Origin: JANMJD01 sp963828405
Lineage (GTDB): Bacteria > Actinomycetota > Acidimicrobiia > Acidimicrobiales > Ilumatobacteraceae
NCBI GenBank assembly: GCA_963828405.1
Contig: CAWHEG010000030.1
Location: 310,001 to 374,000 of the forward strand
Reading direction: 5' to 3'
Length of the DNA stretch: 64,000 nucleotides
This document shows positions 18,863 to 25,756 of the stretch, piece after piece; the first letter of the stretch is position 1, and each line of letters starts with the position of its first letter. The translations under genes and the position numbers were made by a program. The notes beneath the pieces are model-generated. The model had not been told where the DNA came from, searched no databases, and saw only the letters and a program-made list of their open reading frames with translations.

Positions 18863-20155
18863 GTGACCACGTCCTCGACGCCCCGACGCCTGATCGTGCC
18901 CGTTGCCGGAGCCGGTGAGCGGGCCAATGCCGTGGCGATCGCCGAGGACATCGCTCGTCGCCTCGGCGTCGGCGTCGAGGTGGTCACGATCGTCGATCCG
19001 GACGTCGAGGCCGCCGCCGACGGGCGCGTCGAGACCCGCCACGACGGCGTGGCGGTGACGACCGTGACGATCCGCGCCGAATCCGTCGAGGACTCGTTGA
19101 TCGAGCTCGCCCGGCGGCCCGGGGTGCTGATGTGCGTGGCCTCGTCCGGGCGGACGGCCGTGGTCGAATCGCTGACCGGGAGCGTGAGTGCTTCGATCCT
19201 CCAGCAGACCATCTCGCCGATGCTCGTGGTCGGGCCGGAGTGCGAGCCGTCGTTTCGCGGGACGATCCTGGCCATCGCCGTCGACGGCACGCCCGATGGG
19301 GAGATGATCGTCGAACCGGCGCTCGACCTGGCCGCCGCGCTGGGACTCTCTCCGATGCTCTACCAGGTGCTTCCCGAAGGTGTGCAGGCGTTCGTCGGCG
19401 ATGCCGGCGAGTCGACCTACGTCGCCCGGCTGGCCGAACAGTCGGCCCGCCCCGGCGTCGTGGTCCAATACGAGGTGCTCCACGACCGCACGGCGGGCCG
19501 CGGGCTGAGCCGGCTCACCGTCGATGACGAGGTCGCCATGGTGGCGATGTCGTCGCATGGACACGCCCCCCGTGAACGTCTGTTCCTGCCGTCGACGGCC
19601 CATCAACTGATCCGCCACGCCCGGTGTCCGGTGCTGCTCGGTCCGCGCACGGCGCCGATCGTGCCGTTCGATCACGGCGATCGCCGACGGGTCGTCGTCG
19701 GGGTCGACGGTTCGGTCGCCGACCAGGGTGCATTGGCCGTCGCCGTCGATCAGGCCGAGCATCGCGACGCCGTCGTCGAGGTCGTTCACGCCTGGTCCCG
19801 CTCGTGGTACTTCGTCGAGGGCGGCATGACGATCGAGGGGGACACGGAGGCCGACCGCAAGGCGGCTCGGGCCATTCTCGACGCGGCCGTGGGTCGGGTT
19901 CGGGAACTGTCGCCGTCCGTCGGCGTGTTCGACTGGCTCGTCGAGCGGTTGCCTGCCGATGCTTTGCTCGAGGCGGCGATCGGCGCCGACCTCGTCGTCC
20001 TCGGCGAGCACCGCTACAACCTGCTCGAGCGGGTCACGCTCGGTTCGACGACCCACGCCGTCGTCCACCGGGCACCGGTGCCCGTGATCGTCGTGCCGGA
20101 GTGGGTGCGACTCGGTGTGTCGCCCGAGCCGGCGGGCAGTGTCGGCGGCCGGTGA
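18863..20155 (+). CDS. Universal stress protein, three Usp-like domains
   Basis: About 430 residues from GTG at 18863. Three consecutive UspA-like units: the first (about 1-125) has SGRTAVVESLTGS, the second (about 130-275) ends with SSHGHAPRERLFLPS, the third (about 280-420) has GVDGSVADQG and GEHRYNLLERVTLGS. Only the third is close to the ATP-binding consensus; the first two are divergent. Three-domain Usp proteins are unusual, two being the common tandem form. Its stop overlaps a possible GTG of the next gene, and the zinc finger gene follows at 20182, so the two are probably cotranscribed. Confidence 0.85.
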   Translation: MTTSSTPRRLIVPVAGAGERANAVAIAEDIARRLGVGVEVVTIVDPDVEAAADGRVETRHDGVAVTTVTIRAESVEDSLIELARRPGVLMCVASSGRTAVVESLTGSVSASILQQTISPMLVVGPECEPSFRGTILAIAVDGTPDGEMIVEPALDLAAALGLSPMLYQVLPEGVQAFVGDAGESTYVARLAEQSARPGVVVQYEVLHDRTAGRGLSRLTVDDEVAMVAMSSHGHAPRERLFLPSTAHQLIRHARCPVLLGPRTAPIVPFDHGDRRRVVVGVDGSVADQGALAVAVDQAEHRDAVVEVVHAWSRSWYFVEGGMTIEGDTEADRKAARAILDAAVGRVRELSPSVGVFDWLVERLPADALLEAAIGADLVVLGEHRYNLLERVTLGSTTHAVVHRAPVPVIVVPEWVRLGVSPEPAGSVGGR

Positions 20156-20181
20156 TCGAGCCGGTCGGAGAGGTGGATTCG

Positions 20182-20565
20182 ATGGACGTGCAGAAGATCT
20201 CCGATCGCCTCGGGGCGGACGAGCAGCGGCTGCGGCGCGAACGCGGGGCGCTGATCGCCGAACTCGGGAACGAGGATCCGCGGACCGATGAGCTCCCCGG
20301 TGTCCCCGCCGAGGACGGCGACGACGGCTCGCTGGTCGTCGAGCGTGAACGCGACGCCGGGCTCATCGACGAGTTCGACACGGCGCTCGCCGAGATCGGC
20401 GTCGCCCGTGACCGGCTCGACGCCGGAACCTACGGGCTCTGCGAGGCCTGCGGCGTGACGATCGCCGAGGAGCGACTCGAGGTGCTCCCGGCCACCCGTT
20501 TCTGCATCGAGCACGCCTCCCGGCGCGGGCACGGCCCGGCCCACGGTTCTTCACGACGCAGCTGA
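20182..20565 (+). CDS. DksA/TraR-type zinc finger protein
   Basis: 127 residues from ATG at 20182, preceded by GGAGAGG eight bases away; a GTG at 20152 overlapping the stop of the stress gene is an alternative. Acidic coiled-coil N-terminal part, then the C4-type finger region CEACGVTIAEERLEVLP and FCIEH. The fourth zinc ligand is His rather than Cys. DksA-like proteins bind RNA polymerase through the secondary channel and adjust transcription during starvation. Actinobacterial members are poorly studied, so this function is inferred from family only. Converges on the VIT family gene. Confidence 0.82.
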   Translation: MDVQKISDRLGADEQRLRRERGALIAELGNEDPRTDELPGVPAEDGDDGSLVVERERDAGLIDEFDTALAEIGVARDRLDAGTYGLCEACGVTIAEERLEVLPATRFCIEHASRRGHGPAHGSSRRS

Positions 20566-20581
20566 TCCGCCGTTTCGCGTT

Positions 20582-20596
20582 CCACCGGGTCGGTGG
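20582..20596. terminator. Hairpin between converging DksA and VIT genes
   Basis: CCACCG-GGT-CGGTGG, a perfect 6-base stem with a 3-base loop in the 49-base convergent gap. No T tract is present, so this is a candidate bidirectional terminator only. Confidence 0.4.
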
Positions 20597-20614
20597 CCCT
20601 GGCGAGCGACGGTG

Positions 20615-21325
20615 TCAGAAGGCGTTGCCGGTCAGCCGGCCGATGGCCAGCGAGATCAGCAGCGCCAGTGCGCCCCCGATCAGCACGCGGGTGGCCGCCC
20701 TCCTCAGCGGTGCCCCTCCGATCCGGGCGCCCACCGCTCCCAGGATCACGAGGCCGAGCAGCGTGACCCCGATGGTGATCGGCACGCGCAGCGACGCCGT
20801 CGTCACCAGCACGACGATGATCGGAGCCAGCGCGCCGACGATGAAGCTGATCGCCGACACGAGCGACGCCTGGATCGGGTTGGCCAGGGCACCGGGATCG
20901 ATCCCCAACTCGTCGCGGGCGTGGATGGCCAGGCGGTCGAGCCGGGACAGCTCGTCGGCGACGAGTTCGGACAGCTCGGCGCTCAACCCGCGCTCACGGT
21001 AGATGCGGGCCAGTTCGGCACGCTCGGCGTCGGGTGAGGCGTCGAGCTCACGCTGTTCGCGCTCGAGGTCGGCCCGTTCGGTGTCGCGCTGCGAGCTGAC
21101 CGAGACGAACTCGCCGGCGGCCATCGAGAGGGCCCCGGCCGTGAGGCCGGCGACTCCGGCGACGAGGATGGCCGACCGGCTGCTGTGTGCGGCGGCGACC
21201 CCGACCATCAGGCTGGCCGTCGAGATCAGCCCGTCGTTGGCCCCGAGCACGGCGGCCCGCAGCCAGGCCGCCCGCCCGCCCAGGTGGCGTTCGGCGGCGA
21301 GGTGGTCGGGCTGGGTCCGCGTCAT
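20615..21325 (-). CDS. VIT1/CCC1-family iron/manganese transporter
   Basis: 236 residues from ATG at 21325. First helix carries the family signature GANDGLISTASLMVG, followed by AGLTAGALSMAAGEFVSVSS, then an acidic/amphipathic cytosolic segment (about 80-150, Glu/Arg/Asp-rich, the metal-binding domain region) and three further hydrophobic segments. Known members move Fe(II) or Mn(II) out of the cytosol in exchange for protons. It is divergent from the CBS gene; the DevR-like box at 21435 lies 110 bases upstream of this start and 60 bases before the CBS gene, so coregulation is possible. Confidence 0.87.
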   Translation of the reverse strand: MTRTQPDHLAAERHLGGRAAWLRAAVLGANDGLISTASLMVGVAAAHSSRSAILVAGVAGLTAGALSMAAGEFVSVSSQRDTERADLEREQRELDASPDAERAELARIYRERGLSAELSELVADELSRLDRLAIHARDELGIDPGALANPIQASLVSAISFIVGALAPIIVVLVTTASLRVPITIGVTLLGLVILGAVGARIGGAPLRRAATRVLIGGALALLISLAIGRLTGNAF

Positions 21326-21434
21326 CGTGATCCAGCCTGCCACGGCGGCGGGTGGTCGGCGTGACCCGTCGGACGAGCCGCCCGACGACCCTTCCCGCCG
21401 CCCGGCCGTGGCGATACGACCGAATGGGTCGGTC

Positions 21435-21448
21435 GGGACTTCCGACCC
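21435..21448. promoter_or_regulatory. DevR-type box before the CBS-flavin-Usp operon
   Basis: GGGACTTCCGACCC, with one arm mismatch, ending 59 bases before the ATG at 21508. Lies in the divergent gap shared with the VIT family gene. Confidence 0.6.
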
Positions 21449-21507
21449 TGGGCGACGTGGCCCCTGGCGGTCCATCATTCGTTCATCGAGCGAGGAATGG
21501 AGCACCG

Positions 21508-21963
21508 ATGAAGGTCAGGGAGTATCTGCAACGTTCCCCGGTGGTCGTCGATCCGGGGCAGACCATCCAGAGCGCAGCCGAGACGATGGCCCGCGAAGGG
21601 GTGGGGACCGTGCTCGTCGCCGACCAGGGTCGGCTCGTCGGCATCGCCACCGACCGCGACCTGGTCGTGCGGGCGATCGCCACGCACACTCCGCTGGATT
21701 GCCGCATCGATTCGGTGATGAGCATGGACGTCTTCACGGTCCAGGCCGATACCGACGTGCGCGATGTGGTCCGCGCCCTGAGCCAGCACGCGGTGCGCCG
21801 TCTTCCCGTGCTCGACGGCGACGAGATCGTCGGCATGGTGAGCGTCGACGAGTTGATCGTCGTGCTGGCTGCCGAGTTCGGTGAGGCCGTCAAGGGCGTG
21901 ACCGCCCAGCTGATGTTCCCCCACGCCACCGATCCGGCCCCGATGCCGGTCAAGGTTGGTTGA
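21508..21963 (+). CDS. Tandem CBS-domain protein, Hrp1-like
   Basis: 151 residues made of two CBS motifs (about 7-60 with GVGTVLVADQGRLVGIATDR; about 72-125 with HAVRRLPVLDGDEIVGMVSV). Stand-alone CBS pairs usually bind adenosine nucleotides and sense energy state. The mycobacterial counterpart in size and layout is Hrp1 (Rv2626c), one of the strongest DosR targets. GGAG five bases before the ATG supports the start. First gene of an operon: the next gene begins 4 bases after its stop. Confidence 0.9.
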   Translation: MKVREYLQRSPVVVDPGQTIQSAAETMAREGVGTVLVADQGRLVGIATDRDLVVRAIATHTPLDCRIDSVMSMDVFTVQADTDVRDVVRALSQHAVRRLPVLDGDEIVGMVSVDELIVVLAAEFGEAVKGVTAQLMFPHATDPAPMPVKVG

Positions 21964-21967
21964 TCCG

Positions 21968-22417
21968 ATGCACGTCAGCGACATGGCGATGTGGGAGTGC
22001 CATCAGTTCCTCGGTCGCCACACGATCGGACGGGTCTGCGTCCTCAGCGGCGAGTACCCCGTGGCCCTGCCGGTGAACTACCGGTTCGTGACCCGCGAGA
22101 CCATCGCCCCGTCGGTGCTGTTGCGCACCCGCCCGGGCAACCTGATCAGCCAGGCGCTCGGGCCAGCCTCGTTCGAGGTGGACGAGATCGACATCGACAA
22201 CCGTCGGGCGACGAGCGTCATCGTCCGCGGCCGGTTGTGCAAGGCTGCGCGTTGGACGGGTCTGCCCGATCCGTATCCATGGCTGACCGACGAACGCGAC
22301 GAATGGTTGGCGATCGAGGCCGAGGAGATCTCCGGGCGGCGATTCGTCGGCCGGAGCGATTCCAGCGCCGACGCTGCGTTCGACCTCGACTGGGAAATCT
22401 CTGCGATGACGGCTTGA
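21968..22417 (+). CDS. Split-barrel flavin-binding protein 3
   Basis: 149-residue PNPOx-like protein: QFLGRHTIGRVCVLSGEYPV, ALPVNYRFVTRET and ASFEVDEIDIDNR, then a variable C terminus ending SDSSADAAFDLDWEISAMTA. Paralogue of the genes at 15861 and 16425, but with a Cys in the first strand and a different tail. Middle gene of the CBS-flavin-Usp operon, with 4 and 16 base gaps. Substrate unknown. Confidence 0.84.
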   Translation: MHVSDMAMWECHQFLGRHTIGRVCVLSGEYPVALPVNYRFVTRETIAPSVLLRTRPGNLISQALGPASFEVDEIDIDNRRATSVIVRGRLCKAARWTGLPDPYPWLTDERDEWLAIEAEEISGRRFVGRSDSSADAAFDLDWEISAMTA

Positions 22418-22433
22418 CCGTGGAGGAGCTGAC

Positions 22434-23312
22434 ATGACGGAAACACGTGCACTCGTCGTCGGTGTCGACGGATCGGCGAGCAGTACCGCAGCGCTCGACT
22501 GGGCGGCCGGAGAGGCCGAACGTCGCCATCTCCCGCTGCGGGTCGTCCACGCCTTCACGATTCCCGTGTACGGCGGCGACGGTGGCGTCGAGGTGCTCTA
22601 CTCCTCGGCCGACATCGACGCGGCCCGTGCCCATCACGAGAGCCTGGTGGCCGAGCAGGTCGAGCCGGCCCGCGCCGGCCATCCCGGGCTCGCCGTCGAG
22701 ACGCGGGTGCACACCGGCCCGGCGACGGCCGTGCTCCTCGAGGAGGCGCAGACGGCCGACCTGGTCGTGCTCGGGTCACGGGGCGCGGGCTCGCTCGCCG
22801 CGCTGATGCTCGGTTCGGTTGCCCATGCCGTCTCGCACCGGTCGCCGTGTCCGGTGGTGCTGGTCTCCGGGAAGGCCGGCCACCCGGATGTGCGCCGGAT
22901 CGTGGTGGGCACCGACGGCTCGTCGGCCTCGGCCGAGGCGGTGGACTGGGCGGCGCGTGAGGCCACGCTGTGGGATGCGGAGCTGACGGTCGTCCATGTA
23001 TGGGACCATCCGTACGTCGGCGTGCGCACCGGGCCATCGGAGCCCGTCGAACTGATGGAGCTCGACGCCGCCAAGGTCCTCGCCTCCTCGGTCGAGATGT
23101 TGCGCAGCCGCGGTGGCGCCCTTCCCCGTCTGCACGCCGAACTGGTCGAGGGGTCGCCGTCGGCGAAGCTGATCGAACTCGCCGCCGACGCCGACCTCCT
23201 CGTGGTCGGCGCCCGGGGTCGGGGCGTGTTGCGGGCGGCGATCCTCGGATCGACGAGCAACCAGCTGATCCACCACGCACCCTGCCCGATCGCCGTCGTC
23301 CACAGCCGCTGA
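22434..23312 (+). CDS. Universal stress protein, two Usp domains
   Basis: 292 residues. Both domains keep the ATP loop: GSRGAGSLAALMLGS and GARGRGVLRAAILGS, and both begin GVDGSASS / GTDGSSAS. Close relative of the 8158 gene; for example both have VHAF/Y..IPVYGG and PVELMELDAAK or its equivalent. GGAGG stands seven bases before the ATG. Last gene of the CBS-flavin-Usp operon; in mycobacteria the Hrp1 gene has a Usp gene (Rv2623) close by, so the arrangement is reminiscent of that locus. Confidence 0.93.
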   Translation: MTETRALVVGVDGSASSTAALDWAAGEAERRHLPLRVVHAFTIPVYGGDGGVEVLYSSADIDAARAHHESLVAEQVEPARAGHPGLAVETRVHTGPATAVLLEEAQTADLVVLGSRGAGSLAALMLGSVAHAVSHRSPCPVVLVSGKAGHPDVRRIVVGTDGSSASAEAVDWAAREATLWDAELTVVHVWDHPYVGVRTGPSEPVELMELDAAKVLASSVEMLRSRGGALPRLHAELVEGSPSAKLIELAADADLLVVGARGRGVLRAAILGSTSNQLIHHAPCPIAVVHSR

Positions 23313-23387
23313 TCCGTCCTGCCAGTGCCAGGCATGGCCAGGTCGGGCCTCGGTTCGGCCGCGACGGGCCCTCGTCGCTGAGCGAGT

Positions 23388-24062
23388 TCACTGCGTGTCG
23401 AGCGCCTCGACGCGTGTCGAGTCGATCAGTCGATCGATGGCGGCGACGGCCTCGGCGAGCCGGCGTGTGGTCTCGGTGGCGGTCTCGTTGATGGCGTGCG
23501 CCTCGATGCCTGCGCCGAGCGCGAACAGCTCCTGCACGACCACGTCGTGGGAGGCGATGAGGCGCTCGATGCGCGCGGCGGCGGCGCGCAGGTCGAGGCG
23601 TTCGATCGCCCGTTCGGCGGCGAGGCGGCGCGCTCCGGTCATGTCGCGCACGGTCGCCGCGACGAGACCGGTGTCCGGGAGTGGGGCGAGCTGCACGTCG
23701 ACCGGGATGCGCCGTCCGTCGGCATGCAGGCCCTCGATGTCGAGGTCCGCCCGACCCATCGCCCGGGGGATCGGCGGTCCGGTGGTGGCCGAGCGCAGCC
23801 GGCGGTGACGGGAGCGGAGGTCGCCGGGGATGAGGATCTCGATCGGTCGGCCGACGAGCGCTGCCGGGTCGTGACCGAACAGCTCACCGAGGGGCCGGTT
23901 GGCGTAGCGGATCGTGCCGGAGGAATCGACCAGCAGCACCCCGTCGGAGATGTGGTCGAGGGTGGTGGCGAGCACGTCGACGCCGATCGGCGCCGGAACC
24001 GGCCGCGCCCTGCCCTTCCTCGCCCGTCGTCTCACGACCTCGGCCTGCGGCGGCGCTGTCAT
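23388..24062 (-). CDS. PAS protein with HisKA_3-like helix but no ATPase domain
   Basis: 224 residues. PAS domain at about 30-150 (DGVLLVDSSGTIRYANRPLGELFG, shown here in part, and GRRIPVDVQLAPLPDTGLVA), very like the first PAS of the kinase at 9196. The remainder is an amphipathic helical part with ASHDVVVQELFALGAGI, which aligns with RDLHDGVIQRLFAAGLHL of that kinase and keeps the His-Asp. It then stops with no N, G1 or G2 box, so it cannot bind ATP by itself. It could be a dimer partner, a phosphate relay or a decoy for the DevS-like kinase. A strong DevR-like box stands 95 bases upstream. No frame continuing into an ATPase domain was seen downstream. Confidence 0.8.
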   Translation of the reverse strand: MTAPPQAEVVRRRARKGRARPVPAPIGVDVLATTLDHISDGVLLVDSSGTIRYANRPLGELFGHDPAALVGRPIEILIPGDLRSRHRRLRSATTGPPIPRAMGRADLDIEGLHADGRRIPVDVQLAPLPDTGLVAATVRDMTGARRLAAERAIERLDLRAAAARIERLIASHDVVVQELFALGAGIEAHAINETATETTRRLAEAVAAIDRLIDSTRVEALDTQ

Positions 24063-24156
24063 GTCGTGACCCCGTTCCACTCGGTTGCCGAGGGGCCCGC
24101 GTCTCCGCCCCGTTCGGCTACCGGAGAGTCTGGGCCGAGGTCGCCACGTCGGGGAA

Positions 24157-24170
24157 GGGACTTTGGTCCC
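24157..24170. promoter_or_regulatory. Strong DevR-type box before the PAS-only protein
   Basis: GGGACTTTGGTCCC with perfect arms, ending in the stop codon of the upstream metallo-hydrolase and 95 bases before the ATG at 24062. Identical 14 bases to the copy at 18259. Confidence 0.68.
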
Positions 24171-25528
24171 TAGGTCGTCGTGACCGTCACCGGGGCTGCG
24201 CCCCGCTCCGCGGCCTCGGCGTTGTCGGAGAAGTTCCGCACCGTGGCGAGCAGTGAGGCGAAGTAGCGCGCGTCCTTGATCGCCCTCCATCCGATCCGGC
24301 GCCCGTTGTTGTTGATGATCGTGATCCCGAAGGCCCGCGAGAGCTTGCGGAAGCCGTCGGCGTCGGCCTCGAACCGGCCGTTGACCAGCAGGGTGTCGAA
24401 TCCGAATCCTCGCCGGAAGATGAAGTCGAGGCTCGAGCTGTGCATCACGGCGTCGGGCTCGCCGCCCGACGGCCGCAGGCCCTTCCAGGCCGAGAACTCG
24501 AACACCTCTCCGGGGTAGTCGTACAGCCCGATCTTGACGGGCCGCAGGAACCCGCCGATCGGCGCGTAGCGCAGCCCCGCCAGGAACAGCCGGTTGTTGA
24601 ACTGCTGCAGACCGCGGCAGAAGGCCGTGGCCGCGGCGATCAACTCGGCCCGCGGCACCGGGGTGCTCGTCCGGAAGGCGAGGTTGCCGAGGTCGAACGC
24701 GTCCCGCCAGGACTGGCAGGCCGCCGAGGAGTCGAACCCCGTGCCGGCCACCCAGGCGTCGCCGGGGTAGAGCACCATCGGCTTGGCCGGCGTCCGGTTG
24801 ATCGCCGCGACGGCATCGTCGACCGAGTTGACCGCGTCGTTCATGTAGCGGTTCTCCTCGTGGGAGAAGTAGACGAAGCTGGCGAAGGGCACGACCCAGC
24901 GGGGGCGCAGGGCGGCGATCTGCCGGCGGACCTGGGCGAGCTTGTCGGCCGCGTAGTGACGCCGCAGTGCGGTCTGGTCGGGACCGCCTTTCCAGGCGGC
25001 GTAGCTGAACTGAGTGGCCAGCACGTCGATCGGGCCCACCCGGCCGGCCAGCGTCGCCAGTGCCCCGTCGTCGATGATCCGGCAGTCGTTGAGGTTCAAC
25101 AGCGTCAGTCCCGGCGCCTTGACGAGCAGCCATGAGTCGTACTCCCAGACGAACCCGCAGGTCACCTGGAGGTCGGAGGTGAGCTGGTGTGTCGATCCGT
25201 CGGTCATCTCGATCGTCTTGAATCCCGCCGAACGGCAGAACTCCGCAACGCGGTGGTCGATGGAGTCCTGGAACAGCACGGTGGTGCGGGCCTTGACCCG
25301 CTCGTCGAGGCGCTTGAGCCATCCGGGGGCGAAGTGGTCGGGATGCTCGTGGGAGTACCAGATGAACACCGGTCGGGTGTCGTCGACCAGATCGGGGGTC
25401 CGGCTCGGAACGAGCAGATCCCAGCCGTCGTTGAACGCGCTTCCCTCGAGCCACGGATCGCTGACCAGTAGTGCCTGGGGCGTCTCGACGAGCAGCGAGG
25501 CGTGGTTCAACAGGCTCAGCACGGTCAC
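24170..25528 (-). CDS. Metallo-beta-lactamase-fold hydrolase, UlaG-like
   Basis: 452 residues from GTG at 25528, with GGAGG nine bases before it. Metal motif HEHPDH occurs near 60 (WYSHEHPDHFAPGWLK) and DCRIIDD supplies a later acidic ligand. Sequences like FSYAAWKGGPDQ and ASFVYFSHEENRYMND in the middle resemble the MBL-fold group found beside cell-envelope glycan genes and related to CMP-sialic acid hydroxylase-like proteins. Substrate is not predictable. It lies directly upstream of the PAS protein, but the DevR-like box at its stop codon argues for a separate transcript. Confidence 0.75.
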   Translation of the reverse strand: MTVLSLLNHASLLVETPQALLVSDPWLEGSAFNDGWDLLVPSRTPDLVDDTRPVFIWYSHEHPDHFAPGWLKRLDERVKARTTVLFQDSIDHRVAEFCRSAGFKTIEMTDGSTHQLTSDLQVTCGFVWEYDSWLLVKAPGLTLLNLNDCRIIDDGALATLAGRVGPIDVLATQFSYAAWKGGPDQTALRRHYAADKLAQVRRQIAALRPRWVVPFASFVYFSHEENRYMNDAVNSVDDAVAAINRTPAKPMVLYPGDAWVAGTGFDSSAACQSWRDAFDLGNLAFRTSTPVPRAELIAAATAFCRGLQQFNNRLFLAGLRYAPIGGFLRPVKIGLYDYPGEVFEFSAWKGLRPSGGEPDAVMHSSSLDFIFRRGFGFDTLLVNGRFEADADGFRKLSRAFGITIINNNGRRIGWRAIKDARYFASLLATVRNFSDNAEAAERGAAPVTVTTT

Positions 25529-25756
25529 GTTCGCGGTTCCTCCGTCATGTCGTCCGGGCCGGCGCTCTCGACCGCTTCACTCCCGCCGGGCCGCCGTCGG
25601 CATCCGTCGGCATCCGGCGACGTTCATGATAGGCAGACCGTCTTGACACGGTAATGAGCATTGCGGCCCAGCTTTTCTCGCGCGCTGCGAGCCTCGTTCA
25701 CCACCTGTCGTGTGCGCTGTCGACCACGGCCCGGCGCTGGGGAGGGCCGTGTTCCG

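Noticed and set aside
25642..25647. TTGACA as a promoter -35 element
   Set aside because: No matching -10 at 16-18 bases and no gene starts downstream on that strand.
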